Positions 52,057-60,377 of a DNA stretch of 64,000 nt are shown in pieces (position 1 is the first letter of the stretch; each line of letters starts with the position of its first letter). The position numbers and the translations under genes are program-made. Source of the DNA: a bacterium (GTDB taxonomy: Bacteria; Sumerlaeota; Sumerlaeia; MVZB01); NCBI GenBank assembly GCA_021372575.1, contig JAJFUE010000013.1:1-64000 (forward strand), in the 5' to 3' direction. Under the pieces are notes generated by a model, which worked only from the letters and a program-made list of their open reading frames with translations, had not been told where the DNA came from and searched no databases.

Positions 52057-53651
52057 TATTTAACAGTCAAATGCCGGTATTTCCCCAAATTCATATTCAG
52101 GATCAGTTTCATTCGGTGCATCGAGAACAACGGGCCGCGCGTGATTTCGCGGATGATGCCGTAATATTCGTGCAGCTTCGGGTCCTTGATCGCATTCGTG
52201 TTTTTCTCGATCGATTCCATGTAGCCGTCGGGGATCGTCCGCGCGAAGTGACCCGATTTCCAATAAAACCGGATCGGGTCGGCGGGGATGTGCGCGAGAA
52301 GCGCATCGCCCAGGCCGAGCGGATCGACGATGAATTTATCCGGGCCGGCGGCAAAACCAAGAAAGCCGATCGCCTGGCCGCCGTGCTCCGTGCAGAGCTG
52401 CGCCTTGCCGGGCAGCGTGCGTACGCGCTCGCCGTAGTGAAGCCACTTGAGGTCCGGCAGCTTGCGGCCGGGTTGCCAGTTGATCAGCGCGGCGCCTTCC
52501 GTGCCGACCCAGTACTTGGTGTCGATGCAGTAAGCTTCTTCCTTGAAAGGGTGATAGAACCGAGTCCCGTATTTCAGCGAGGAAATCGGATTGAGGATCG
52601 CGAACAGGATCAACAGGCCGGTCACGGCCGAAGCGATTTTGGCGCCGTCCATCAACCGCGCGCAAACGAGCATCGCCATGAACAGCGGCAGGGCAAAGAA
52701 GCGGCCGCTCATGTGCGTCGCCGACGCCGCCGCCAGCACGACGTAAAGATAATAAAAAATAATCCCAACAAGAATCCGGCCGGCGAAGGAATCGCGCTTT
52801 TTCCATGCCAGAGCGGCCGCACCGAGAAGGATGACGTAGCTCGGGAAATCCCACTGAATGCTGTTGACCAGATACTCCCAGCCGCGCGCCGCCCGAAGCG
52901 CCGGCGTGATGCCCGAATACGTCAGCTTGGCGTAGCTCGTGTTGGGGAAAATATATCCGTAATAAAAAAGGGAAAACGCCGTCCACAGTGTCGCCGGAAG
53001 CGTCGCGATAAAAATGATCAGGAGCAGGCGCGGGATGCGGATGCTTTTGCCGGCCTCGACAAGGACATAAACCAGCGCCGGCAGGAACAGCAGCAGCGTA
53101 TCCTGTCGGGTCACATACGAGAGCGTCGCCAGCACGAAGAGTTTGCCGGCATCGGCCGGGTGAATCGGCTTGCCAAGCCTGAAAAACACGGTCATGAAAA
53201 GCGCCGCAAGCAGATACAACAGGGCGTTCTCCAGGCCCGACGACGTGTAATCGAGCACGGCCTTCGACGCAACGATCGCCCACGCGAAAAAGACGAATTT
53301 CCATAAATCGGCGCGAAAACGATCGGTGAGAAACGATGCCGAGACAACCATCGCGGCGATCGCCAGCGCCAGCGAAACGAAAATCGAGGTGTAAAAGAAT
53401 TCGCCCGTGGCCGCGGCGAACGGAATCATCAGGAACATCCACAGCGGATGCGTGTAGCTTTGCACGCGCTCGTCGATGTTCCAGCGCAGGCCGTGGCCGT
53501 GAATGAAGTTATCGACCGACCTGAAGGTGATATACGCGTCATCGACGACCCACGTGTTGAGCAGGAGCGCGAAAAACAGGACCGCGGCCGAAAGCGCAAC
53601 CGCCGCGACCAGCATCCGCTTTCCGTTGGAAGTCATCGATTCGTTCATCAT
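52056..53651 (-). CDS. GT-C-like polytopic glycosyltransferase
   Basis: A 531-residue membrane protein with about ten helices. Near the N-terminus VVDDAYITFRSVDNFIHGHGL and RVQSYTHPLWM give the acidic DD/DE-type site and loop pattern of GT-C enzymes, close to what is seen in AftB-like arabinofuranosyltransferases. A C-terminal extracytoplasmic domain (about 390-531) follows. It would use a lipid-linked sugar donor on the outer face of the inner membrane. ATG after AAGGG; the 5' gene of a pair is the membrane protein at 53661, with 9 nt between them. Confidence 0.78.
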   Translation of the reverse strand: MMNESMTSNGKRMLVAAVALSAAVLFFALLLNTWVVDDAYITFRSVDNFIHGHGLRWNIDERVQSYTHPLWMFLMIPFAAATGEFFYTSIFVSLALAIAAMVVSASFLTDRFRADLWKFVFFAWAIVASKAVLDYTSSGLENALLYLLAALFMTVFFRLGKPIHPADAGKLFVLATLSYVTRQDTLLLFLPALVYVLVEAGKSIRIPRLLLIIFIATLPATLWTAFSLFYYGYIFPNTSYAKLTYSGITPALRAARGWEYLVNSIQWDFPSYVILLGAAALAWKKRDSFAGRILVGIIFYYLYVVLAAASATHMSGRFFALPLFMAMLVCARLMDGAKIASAVTGLLILFAILNPISSLKYGTRFYHPFKEEAYCIDTKYWVGTEGAALINWQPGRKLPDLKWLHYGERVRTLPGKAQLCTEHGGQAIGFLGFAAGPDKFIVDPLGLGDALLAHIPADPIRFYWKSGHFARTIPDGYMESIEKNTNAIKDPKLHEYYGIIREITRGPLFSMHRMKLILNMNLGKYRHLTVK

Positions 53652-53660
53652 CGAAGGCCC

Positions 53661-54524
53661 TTACAAAAACAAGCCCCACATGCCGACGGTCAGTCCGGCG
53701 CCAAGAAGTTCGCCCAGAAAAATCAAAAGCGCGATCGGGGCGAACTGGATCGCGGCCTGGCGCCGGCGGTGCTCGCGGACGCTCGCCAGCACGAGCAGGC
53801 CGTAGGTAAATGGCAGGATTACGCCGATAACCACGCGCGTGCCGATCGTGCCGATCGTCTCGAGCCGCGTCATGCCGAAAAACGTGGGCAGGCCCATCGG
53901 GTCGAAAAACGCGCCGATCAGGATCGAGGACACCATCCAGAACGCGCGCAGGCCGGCGCCGCCGCACACGAGCCGCCCGGCGCGCAGCAGGCCGTCGTCA
54001 TCGCTGTCGAGCCCGCGTTCCTTCCAGTGCGACAGCTCATTGACCCCCAGCAGCGCGGCCCAGATCAACACCGCGCCGGTCATGATCCCGCCGAAGATCG
54101 AAACAAAGATCGCGGGCCTCGGCAAAATGACCCGGTGCACGTAATCCTGGTATTTCAATTCGAAGAACAGGCTCAGGGCCAGGGCCGCGGCGGCGCACAA
54201 CGCGAGCTGGAAAAGCATGGCCGCACCGCGCAGGAGCGACTGATGCCGCGACCGCTGCATCGTGCATCGGGTCAGAACCGCCGACCAGAACAACAGGCAT
54301 GCGGCGCCGACGCCGACGACCGCGAACTTCTCGAACTGGTTGAGGTCCTGCGAACCGTTCATGAGAAGCGACATGCCCGCGACCGTAATCAGGGCGACGG
54401 CCGCGGCGACCGCGGCTCCCAGCGCGAGCGCGCCCCGCCGCAACGAGTAACAAAGGAACGCGCAAGCCATCGCCGCTTCGAACATGAAAATGGAAAGTGC
54501 AATCTTCAATCGAGCCGGTTTCAA
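53661..54524 (-). CDS. Polytopic membrane protein, family not recognised
   Basis: A 287-residue protein with seven or eight hydrophobic segments and few polar loops (SHWKERGLDSDDDGLLRAG is the longest). No motif allows a function. It is transcribed 9 nt ahead of the GT-C-like gene, so a supporting role in glycan or lipid-linked sugar handling is possible. Confidence 0.7.
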   Translation of the reverse strand: MKPARLKIALSIFMFEAAMACAFLCYSLRRGALALGAAVAAAVALITVAGMSLLMNGSQDLNQFEKFAVVGVGAACLLFWSAVLTRCTMQRSRHQSLLRGAAMLFQLALCAAAALALSLFFELKYQDYVHRVILPRPAIFVSIFGGIMTGAVLIWAALLGVNELSHWKERGLDSDDDGLLRAGRLVCGGAGLRAFWMVSSILIGAFFDPMGLPTFFGMTRLETIGTIGTRVVIGVILPFTYGLLVLASVREHRRRQAAIQFAPIALLIFLGELLGAGLTVGMWGLFL

Positions 54525-54641
54525 CGGGGTTTGCCGGGCCGAGACAAATCGGCGGCATCAAACAGTCCCGCAGTCATGATAATGAAAAAATCGCCGCATG
54601 CGAGAATTATTAAGCAATGTGGCGAGCGCAATGGTAAATAA

Positions 54642-55589
54642 ATGAATGTGCAAGGCAGCAGGACCCATGTGAGCGAGGAACAAGCTTTGGCGAGCGTTAC
54701 GCCCACGGCCACCACGATGACGACCGAGGTCAACCTCGCGCCCGGCGACGCCAATGCGGCGTGGGCGGGGACGCTGCGCAACCTGACCGCGAAGGCGCGA
54801 ATTCTGGCCGAAAAACGCTCGGGCCTGACGCTCAGCGGCCCGCTGAATGTCATCTCGCTCCCGAACGAACGGGAGTTTCAGCGCTATCTGAACGCGCGGC
54901 TCAACCAGGTCGTCGCGGTCGCGCGGCCGGCGCGAAGCGAAATCGTGATCCTGCGGCCGGCGCTGTTCGCCGAGTCGCCCGCCGACCAGGAGCAGACGCT
55001 CACGCACGAGATCACGCACATGCTGATCGCGCAGCACGTGCAGGGGCCGCTGCCGGCGTGGCTCGAGGAAGGCCTGTGCATGATCGTCGCCGGCCAGGAG
55101 GGGCTCGGCTATTCGTGGCGGATGACGATGGCGGGCTCGCTGGGCGGCACGCTGCCGCTGGGCGAACTCGAGCGCTCGCTCCTATACGGCGGCGACCTGC
55201 AGGCGCTGGCGTACGCGCAGGGGCTTTCGCTGACGCGGTTTTACATCCGGACCACGCTGGAGCAATACGGCCGCCGCGGCGACTCGCCGGCGACAATCCT
55301 GCAAATGCTCTCGGACCCGGACATGGGCCCGCGGCTGTTGAACCAGCTTCTCGAGCCGATCTGGCTGGCCGGTTTCGAGGCCCGCTGGCGGCGCGAGCAC
55401 CGCTCGGTCTGGAACTGGATCGCGATCGTCTCCGGCGCGAGCGTGCTGTGGCTCGTCATCTCGTTCCTGTTCCTGCTGGCGTATTGGCGCAAGCGGCGGA
55501 TGAGCCGGCTCAAACGCGAGGCCTTCGAGGACGATGCGGAATACTATGAAGAGGACGGCGGGGACGACGACGACATAACGAGCGCTTGA
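54642..55589 (+). CDS. Gluzincin-like metallopeptidase with C-terminal membrane anchor
   Basis: A 315-residue protein. TLTHEITHMLIAQHV carries the HExxH zinc motif, and the downstream WLEEGL would give the third ligand, the peptidase MA-like arrangement. A transmembrane helix lies at about 262-285 (VSGASVLWLVISFLFLLAYW), followed by a basic stretch and an acidic tail (DDAEYYEEDGGDDDD). No signal peptide precedes the catalytic domain, so the topology is unclear; a start further upstream was not found. Peptidase activity is inferred from motif only. Confidence 0.75.
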   Translation: MNVQGSRTHVSEEQALASVTPTATTMTTEVNLAPGDANAAWAGTLRNLTAKARILAEKRSGLTLSGPLNVISLPNEREFQRYLNARLNQVVAVARPARSEIVILRPALFAESPADQEQTLTHEITHMLIAQHVQGPLPAWLEEGLCMIVAGQEGLGYSWRMTMAGSLGGTLPLGELERSLLYGGDLQALAYAQGLSLTRFYIRTTLEQYGRRGDSPATILQMLSDPDMGPRLLNQLLEPIWLAGFEARWRREHRSVWNWIAIVSGASVLWLVISFLFLLAYWRKRRMSRLKREAFEDDAEYYEEDGGDDDDITSA

Positions 55590-55664
55590 CTTTCCCCGGC
55601 GCAACCCCTTAAAGTCCGGTTCGAGTTCGAATCCCGTTAAGATACCTCTCCCAAAGGTTGCGCC

Positions 55665-56498
55665 ATGAAAAATCTCGCCCACGCCATCGCAATCTGTTTT
55701 GTCCTCACCGCCATTGCGGCTCGCGCGCAGGAAGCCGAACCGCAATCGCCGGGGAAAAGCGTCAAATTCCAGGAAGGCCCGTCGATCGGCAACCTGGGCG
55801 ATATCGCACAGGTTCGTGTTCCGGCCGGTTACGTGTTCGCCGGCCCGAAGGAAACCGCGACTCTCATGGAAGCGATGCACAACCCGGTCGGCGGCACCGA
55901 AAAGGGCTTCATCGCGCCGTCCGGCAAGGACTGGTTCGTCGTGTTCGAGTTCGACGACATCGGCTACGTGAAGGACGACGAAAAGGGAAAGCTCGATGCC
56001 GACGCCATGCTCGCCTCGATCAAGCGCGGCAACGACGCCGGGAACAAGGAGCGCCGGCGGCGCGGCTGGGCGGAGCTGAGGATCGTCGGCTGGGCCTTGC
56101 CGCCGTCGTACAACGAGACGACCCACAACCTGGAATGGGCCATCAAAGGTGAAAGCGAAGGCAAGCCGCTCGTCAATTACAACACGCGCATCCTCGGCCG
56201 CAGTGGCGTCATGCGCATCACGCTCGTGACCGATCCGGAAACGCTCGCCGCCACGATCCCGGACTTCAAGAAGGTCCTCGAGGGCTTCGAGTTCAACGCC
56301 GGCGGCCGCTACGCCGAATACCGGCAGGGCGACAAGATCGCCGAATACGGCCTGTCCGCGCTGGTCGTCGGCGGCGCGACCGCCGTCGCCCTCAAATCCG
56401 GATTCTTCAAATACATCTGGAAAATCCTGGTCGTCGTCTTCGTCGCCGTCAGCGCATTCTTCAAGAAGGTTTTCGGGGGACGGAAATCCGAATACTGA
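55665..56498 (+). CDS. DUF2167 membrane protein
   Basis: A 277-residue protein with a signal sequence (about 1-21), a conserved soluble domain (GDIAQVRVPAGYVF; WFVVFEFDDIGYVKDD; LDADAMLASIKRGNDAGNKERRRRGW; VNYNTRILGRSGVM) and two C-terminal hydrophobic segments. These blocks are the DUF2167 signature; its function is unknown. AAAGG precedes the ATG. It is followed after 7 nt by a membrane protein with a zinc-ribbon-like tail and then by a small membrane protein, a likely three-gene operon. Confidence 0.88.
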   Translation: MKNLAHAIAICFVLTAIAARAQEAEPQSPGKSVKFQEGPSIGNLGDIAQVRVPAGYVFAGPKETATLMEAMHNPVGGTEKGFIAPSGKDWFVVFEFDDIGYVKDDEKGKLDADAMLASIKRGNDAGNKERRRRGWAELRIVGWALPPSYNETTHNLEWAIKGESEGKPLVNYNTRILGRSGVMRITLVTDPETLAATIPDFKKVLEGFEFNAGGRYAEYRQGDKIAEYGLSALVVGGATAVALKSGFFKYIWKILVVVFVAVSAFFKKVFGGRKSEY

Positions 56499-56505
56499 GA
56501 CGATC

Positions 56506-57678
56506 ATGACCGACGGGCAGAAACTTTTACTCATCCTCGGACTGCTCTACCTTTACGACTGCCTCGTGTGGGTGCCGGGCCGGGCGGTCCTGTTCGCATC
56601 GGCGTGGATCGGCCGGTGGAGAGCGTCTTTTTCGAGCGATTTTCATCTCGGGAACCGGGACGGCGGCATCGGCATGCTGAACCCGCTCCCCTTCCTCGGC
56701 GGCAATTTCCTTTCCAGCGGGTCGCCGGTGTCGATCGCGCCCGCTGGCGTTTGCGCGGCGGTGACCGATGCTTTTGCGACCCGCGACGCGCAATCCGATT
56801 CGGTTCTGGGATACGATGAAATCGCGCAATCGGGGACCGACGGCAAATACCTCGTGCTCAACGGGGCGAGGTTCGCCCGGTGCGCCGACGAAGGCCAGGC
56901 CGCTTCGGTCCTCGAACTCGTTCGGCAAATCATCAAAACGCCCGCCGATCGCCGCGAACATCGCATCCGGCGGGAAATCGCCGAACGGTTCGACAAAACG
57001 GCGGCGGCTGAGCGGCTCGGCCGCGCGAACCAACTCGCCCGCCGGCTGCGCTGGTGGTGCTGCGCGCTGTTTGTGCTCATCTACGCCGCCGCACCGGCCG
57101 CCGCGCTCCGGTTCGGCGTGAACGCGATCGTGATCCCGGTCGCGATCGCGATGCTGCTGGCCGGCTGGTTCATTACCTTTCTTTATATCAGGGCCGAAAA
57201 ACGGTTGAACAGCACGCCATCGCACGACCGGTTCAGCCATGTCGCCAACATGGTCCTCTGCCCGCCGGCCGCGATTCGCGCCGCCGACAGCCTGACCCTT
57301 CGCTCGATGAGCTGCTTTCACCCGCTCGTCGTGGCGGACCTCCTTCTCGGCGACGCATTCGAGTCCTTTGCCCTGAGAATCATCCGCAACCTGAAGCATC
57401 CCGTCCAAGCCGGGATTGCCGACCCGAAGGCGCTCGAGATCATCGCCTGGCACGCGCGGGCGCAGCTTGGGGCCTGCGTGAATTATTTGAAGGAGCAGTG
57501 CTCGATCGAAGCCGACGACCTGCTTGCGCCGCCCCAGTGGGATGGCGTCTCGGCGGCCTATTGCCCGCGTTGTTCGGCCCAATACACGGTCGAGTCGGGC
57601 GATTGCATCGATTGCCATGGGATCAAGCTCATCCCCTTCACGCCCGCTCAGAAATCGGAGGTCACGCATGAAGCATGA
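56506..57678 (+). CDS. Membrane protein with C-terminal zinc-ribbon-like motif
   Basis: A 390-residue protein with an N-terminal hydrophobic segment, two central transmembrane helices (about 180-225; WCCALFVLIYAAAP and NAIVIPVAIAMLLAGWF) and a C-terminal CPRCSAQYTVESGDCIDC block, a two-CxxC pattern suitable for zinc. I do not recognise the family. It is translationally linked to the DUF2167 gene and overlaps the next small gene by 11 nt. Confidence 0.75.
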   Translation: MTDGQKLLLILGLLYLYDCLVWVPGRAVLFASAWIGRWRASFSSDFHLGNRDGGIGMLNPLPFLGGNFLSSGSPVSIAPAGVCAAVTDAFATRDAQSDSVLGYDEIAQSGTDGKYLVLNGARFARCADEGQAASVLELVRQIIKTPADRREHRIRREIAERFDKTAAAERLGRANQLARRLRWWCCALFVLIYAAAPAAALRFGVNAIVIPVAIAMLLAGWFITFLYIRAEKRLNSTPSHDRFSHVANMVLCPPAAIRAADSLTLRSMSCFHPLVVADLLLGDAFESFALRIIRNLKHPVQAGIADPKALEIIAWHARAQLGACVNYLKEQCSIEADDLLAPPQWDGVSAAYCPRCSAQYTVESGDCIDCHGIKLIPFTPAQKSEVTHEA

Positions 57679-57928
57679 GGACTGGATTCTGCTGGCGACC
57701 GTCATCGTGGCGTTCGTCATCGGTTACGCGATCGTGAGCGCGGTGATCTCGGCGCTTAAGCGGCCCGGCATCCCCAGGCCCAAATACCCGACCGCCGACC
57801 AGAAGCAGATGCCGCCGGTGGAGGAGCCTGCACCCCGGCCCCCTTCGACCGACAGCATGCCGTCGGTCGAAGAGCTTGCCCAAAGGGCTGATGCGAAAAT
57901 GGAAGCAAACCGGCGAAGGCCCGAATAG
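57668..57928 (+). CDS. Small single-pass membrane protein
   Basis: An 86-residue protein from MKHEDWILLATVIVAFVIG: one N-terminal helix and a Pro-rich soluble tail (PPVEEPAPRPPSTDS). The ATG at 57668 lies within the last codons of the upstream gene; longer upstream readings in this frame overlap that gene and are implausible. Unknown function, third gene of the DUF2167 operon. Confidence 0.65.
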   Translation: MKHEDWILLATVIVAFVIGYAIVSAVISALKRPGIPRPKYPTADQKQMPPVEEPAPRPPSTDSMPSVEELAQRADAKMEANRRRPE

Positions 57929-57979
57929 GCCGTTCATCCAATACTGTCAATGACCCGTATTATGACAAATATTCTCAAT

Positions 57980-58034
57980 TTTCCACGTTGTGGAAATTGG
58001 CTCTTGACGATGGCGCGCGGTTCTGGTCTATAAG
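57980..58034 (+). promoter_or_regulatory. Candidate promoter and palindrome of the RAYT gene
   Basis: The palindrome TTTCCAC-GTT-GTGGAAA (57980-57996) precedes TTGACG (58004-58009); a -10-like TATAAG follows at 58029-58034 with a long 19-nt spacer. The palindrome may be an operator or a transposase-binding hairpin. Confidence 0.35.
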
Positions 58035-58103
58035 TGGGGACAGCCACTCGATTCCGGCGGCGCATAAAACCAGGGACGGCCGCCTATTCTGGAGCATCCC
58101 CAC

Positions 58104-58784
58104 ATGCCTCGCATCGCGCGCTTCGTACTCCCCGGCCATGCCCATCATGTCCTTCAGCGCGGCAACAACGACCAGCCCGTTTTCGTCACCGACGACGATC
58201 GCATCGCCTACCTCGACCTCCTGCGCGAGGAATCCGAACGCCACGGGTTCGACGTCATCGGCTATTGCCTGATGCCCAACCACCTGCACATCATCGGGAT
58301 CACGGGCGGGCCCGATTCGCTCGCCCGCGCCGTCGGCCGCGCGCATTTCCGTTACGCCCAGCAGTTCAACCGGGTCCACAAGCGCGGCGGCCACTTCTGG
58401 CACAACCGGTTCCACTCGTGCCTGCTCGAAGGGGCGCCGGTACTGTCGGCGCTGCGCCACATCGAGCGGAACCCGGTGCGGGCGGGGCTTGCCAGGCAGG
58501 CGTGGCAGTGGCCATGGTCGAGCGCGTCGGCGCACCTCGGCGAGATCGACTTCAGCAACATCATCAACGCCGGCCGCTGGCTGGATCTGTCGCGCGGGCA
58601 GGACTGGCGCGCCGAGCTCAAGCGGCACGACGACAAGGTGGAACTGGAGCGGCTGCGGCTGGCCACCAGCACCGGGCGGCCATGGACGAGCGAAGCTTTT
58701 CTTCACCAGCTCGAAGCCGAATTAGGCCGACGATTGCACGCCTTGGCGCCGGGACGACCGAAGAGAATGACAGATACGGAATAA
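58104..58784 (+). CDS. REP-associated tyrosine transposase (RAYT, Y1 family)
   Basis: A 226-residue IS200/Y1-type HUH protein. GYCLMPNHLHII gives the HUH motif (HLH) and the downstream YAQQFN supplies the catalytic Tyr; GHFWHNRFHS and LRHIERNPVRAGL are typical of RAYTs. Such proteins nick single-stranded REP hairpins at their foot; they are usually single-copy and vertically inherited rather than mobile. GGAG lies 10 nt before the ATG and a strong terminator follows. The many hairpin repeats in this window are its natural candidate substrates, but no canonical GTAG-footed REP was confirmed. Confidence 0.9.
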   Translation: MPRIARFVLPGHAHHVLQRGNNDQPVFVTDDDRIAYLDLLREESERHGFDVIGYCLMPNHLHIIGITGGPDSLARAVGRAHFRYAQQFNRVHKRGGHFWHNRFHSCLLEGAPVLSALRHIERNPVRAGLARQAWQWPWSSASAHLGEIDFSNIINAGRWLDLSRGQDWRAELKRHDDKVELERLRLATSTGRPWTSEAFLHQLEAELGRRLHALAPGRPKRMTDTE

Positions 58785-58792
58785 CCACGAAG

Positions 58793-58818
58793 AATGCCGG
58801 GCGCAATCGCCCGGCATT
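58793..58818 (+). terminator. Terminator after the RAYT gene
   Basis: Perfect 11-bp stem (58793-58803 with 58808-58818), CAAT loop, followed by TTATG. The same hairpin could also stop the convergent lipoprotein transcript. Confidence 0.75.
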
Positions 58819-58832
58819 TATGCTTTCACCAA

Positions 58833-58853
58833 AGACTAAGGGACTAAGGACTC
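58833..58853. repeat. GACTAAGGGACTAAGGACT repeat
   Basis: Three GACTAAG units just past the stop of the lipoprotein gene; complementary to the CTTAGTCCTTAGTC text at 59591-59606. Confidence 0.7.
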
Positions 58854-58855
58854 TC

Positions 58856-59488
58856 TTACTTTTCCATGCGCTCAAGCGAGAGGACGTTGCGTTGGAGTTC
58901 GTTCTGGACGGGGGTCTCTTCGATCGCGGTGACGCTGTGGCCGTCGCCGGAGAGGACGAAGGTGAAGCGGGTGGCGCCGTCGCGCGCCGACAGATACTTG
59001 CCGTTCCAGTCCGCCTTGACCTGAAGCGGGGCCTCGCTGCGGCCGAAGATCGTGACGTCATAGCCGGGGTATTTCGGCGTGAAGGCGTAATAAACGGGCA
59101 GCTGCACGCTCGTGGGGCGATAGACGCCGGTGAATTCCATCGGGGCCTGCGACGGCCGGTAGCCATCGACGATCGGCTTGCGGAACTTGAAAATGTAGAA
59201 TTCGGTGTCGGGGATCTGCTGCAGGCTGTTGAGCTTGAAGCCCTGCTCGGAGAGCTGATCCATGGCGTGATTCAGCCCGCCCGGCGGAAGCGTGCGCTCG
59301 GTGAGGATCTCCATCGGGAATGGGGGCGTCATCGTCGAGGGAAGCGCCTGGCCCGCCTGGAACACGCGGTAGCGGTATTCGTAGGCGTCGCTGCGAGGGA
59401 CCAGCGGGGCCACCAGGCAGCCGGCCAGCGTCAGCATGGCCAACATGGCGATCGAGAGACGGCAGCAACGGAAGACCAGAGCGTTCAT
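58856..59488 (-). CDS. Lipoprotein of unknown function
   Basis: A 210-residue protein from MNALVFRCCRL with a clean lipobox LAGC (Cys27). The mature protein begins with a helical segment (EYRYRVFQAG...MDQLSEQGFKLNSLQQI) and continues with beta-rich sequence (TPKYPGYDVTIFGRSEAP). Start at 59488 is supported by GAGG upstream; the reading to 59554 adds a non-signal N-terminus. It precedes no obvious partner; the two amidohydrolase genes upstream on the same strand may share its transcript but a GAGTCC repeat intervenes. Confidence 0.8.
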   Translation of the reverse strand: MNALVFRCCRLSIAMLAMLTLAGCLVAPLVPRSDAYEYRYRVFQAGQALPSTMTPPFPMEILTERTLPPGGLNHAMDQLSEQGFKLNSLQQIPDTEFYIFKFRKPIVDGYRPSQAPMEFTGVYRPTSVQLPVYYAFTPKYPGYDVTIFGRSEAPLQVKADWNGKYLSARDGATRFTFVLSGDGHSVTAIEETPVQNELQRNVLSLERMEK

Positions 59489-59574
59489 AGGGATCCTCGA
59501 CTTCTGAATTGGCGTCGGCGCAAGCGGGCACCGATGAAAAACAACAGTAACCAAGCCGGCAGGAAAGTCAAGAC

Positions 59575-59608
59575 TAGTCCTGAGTCCTGAGTCCTTAGTC
59601 CTTAGTCT
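59575..59608. repeat. GAGTCCTGAGTCCTTAGTCC repeat forming an amidohydrolase stop
   Basis: Units of AGTCCTG and AGTCCTT. The complement supplies the last codons and the TAA of the gene at 59595-60371 (C-terminal QTKD). Third coding region in the window whose stop lies in this repeat family. Confidence 0.75.
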
Positions 59609-60371
59609 GGGCGGCGGCGGATTTGAGGTTAAACAGCTTGATGGCGTTGCCGCTCAGGATCTGGTCCTTTTCCTTGTCGCCGATGCGGGCGCTGCGCACG
59701 CGGAGGGGGCCGACCTCGGCCGGCATCTGCAGGATCATGCCCGAGCCGTGCAGGATACGGTCTGCGCCGACCTCGCGCACGACGATCTCAAGCTCGTTCA
59801 GGCCCATCATGCCCGATGTTTCGGCATAGGCGTTGGGGCAGCAACGCAGGATGTCGATCGCCGATTGCATTTCGAACAGGTAGTTGAACGTCGCGATGAT
59901 GAACTGGGTCTTGGGATGCTGCAGGATATAGGCCTTGTAGGCCGGCAGCGAGGCGGCGCCGATGCGCTGGCTGGTGAACATGCGGTTGACCAGCATGACC
60001 GGGATGCCCTTCTGGCCACAGGTGTCGATCATCTCGGCGATGCCGGGTTCCTCGCTCAGCACGAAATTCTGGTGCTGCGGCATGAGCTTGACGATTTTCG
60101 GGCCGGGCTGGTCGAGCAGTCCGCGGTATTCGAGGCCGTTCGGGTAGGGGTTGAACGTCAGCGCCGGCCAGAGGCGGTCGGGGTGTTTGGCGCAGGCGGC
60201 GAGCGTCTCGTCGTTGCCGTCGGGCGAATACGTGAAGTATCCGCGGGTGGAACTGACGAAAGCGCGCTCGATGCCGGCGCGGTCCATTTGGCCGACGAGG
60301 CCGTCGGCGTCGTTGTGGCGAAGCTGCCAGTAGGGCAGGCTGCCGATATATGTGTTCATGTCGATGATCAT
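59595..60371 (-). CDS. Amidohydrolase-2 paralogue lacking all metal ligands
   Basis: A 258-residue TIM-barrel protein aligned by eye with its neighbour at 60378. Each metal-site residue is changed: HxH becomes MNT at 5-7 (MIIDMNTYIG), the next His becomes Asn129 (VMLVNR), the following His is absent (IIATFNY) and the final Asp becomes Gly211 (LHGSGM). It is therefore predicted to be catalytically inactive, perhaps a partner of the active paralogue. GGAGG precedes its ATG. Its gene lies 6 nt downstream of the other, so they are co-translated. The stop comes from a dispersed repeat. Confidence 0.85.
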   Translation of the reverse strand: MIIDMNTYIGSLPYWQLRHNDADGLVGQMDRAGIERAFVSSTRGYFTYSPDGNDETLAACAKHPDRLWPALTFNPYPNGLEYRGLLDQPGPKIVKLMPQHQNFVLSEEPGIAEMIDTCGQKGIPVMLVNRMFTSQRIGAASLPAYKAYILQHPKTQFIIATFNYLFEMQSAIDILRCCPNAYAETSGMMGLNELEIVVREVGADRILHGSGMILQMPAEVGPLRVRSARIGDKEKDQILSGNAIKLFNLKSAAAQTKD

Positions 60372-60377
60372 GCCGCG

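Noticed and set aside
55182-56534. 450-codon minus-strand frame opposite the peptidase and DUF2167 genes
   Set aside because: Crosses two well-supported genes and has no ribosome site or motif.
58104-58784. Complete insertion sequence
   Set aside because: The Y1 transposase has a single gene with its own terminator and no visible element ends or target-site signature, so it is annotated as a resident RAYT.
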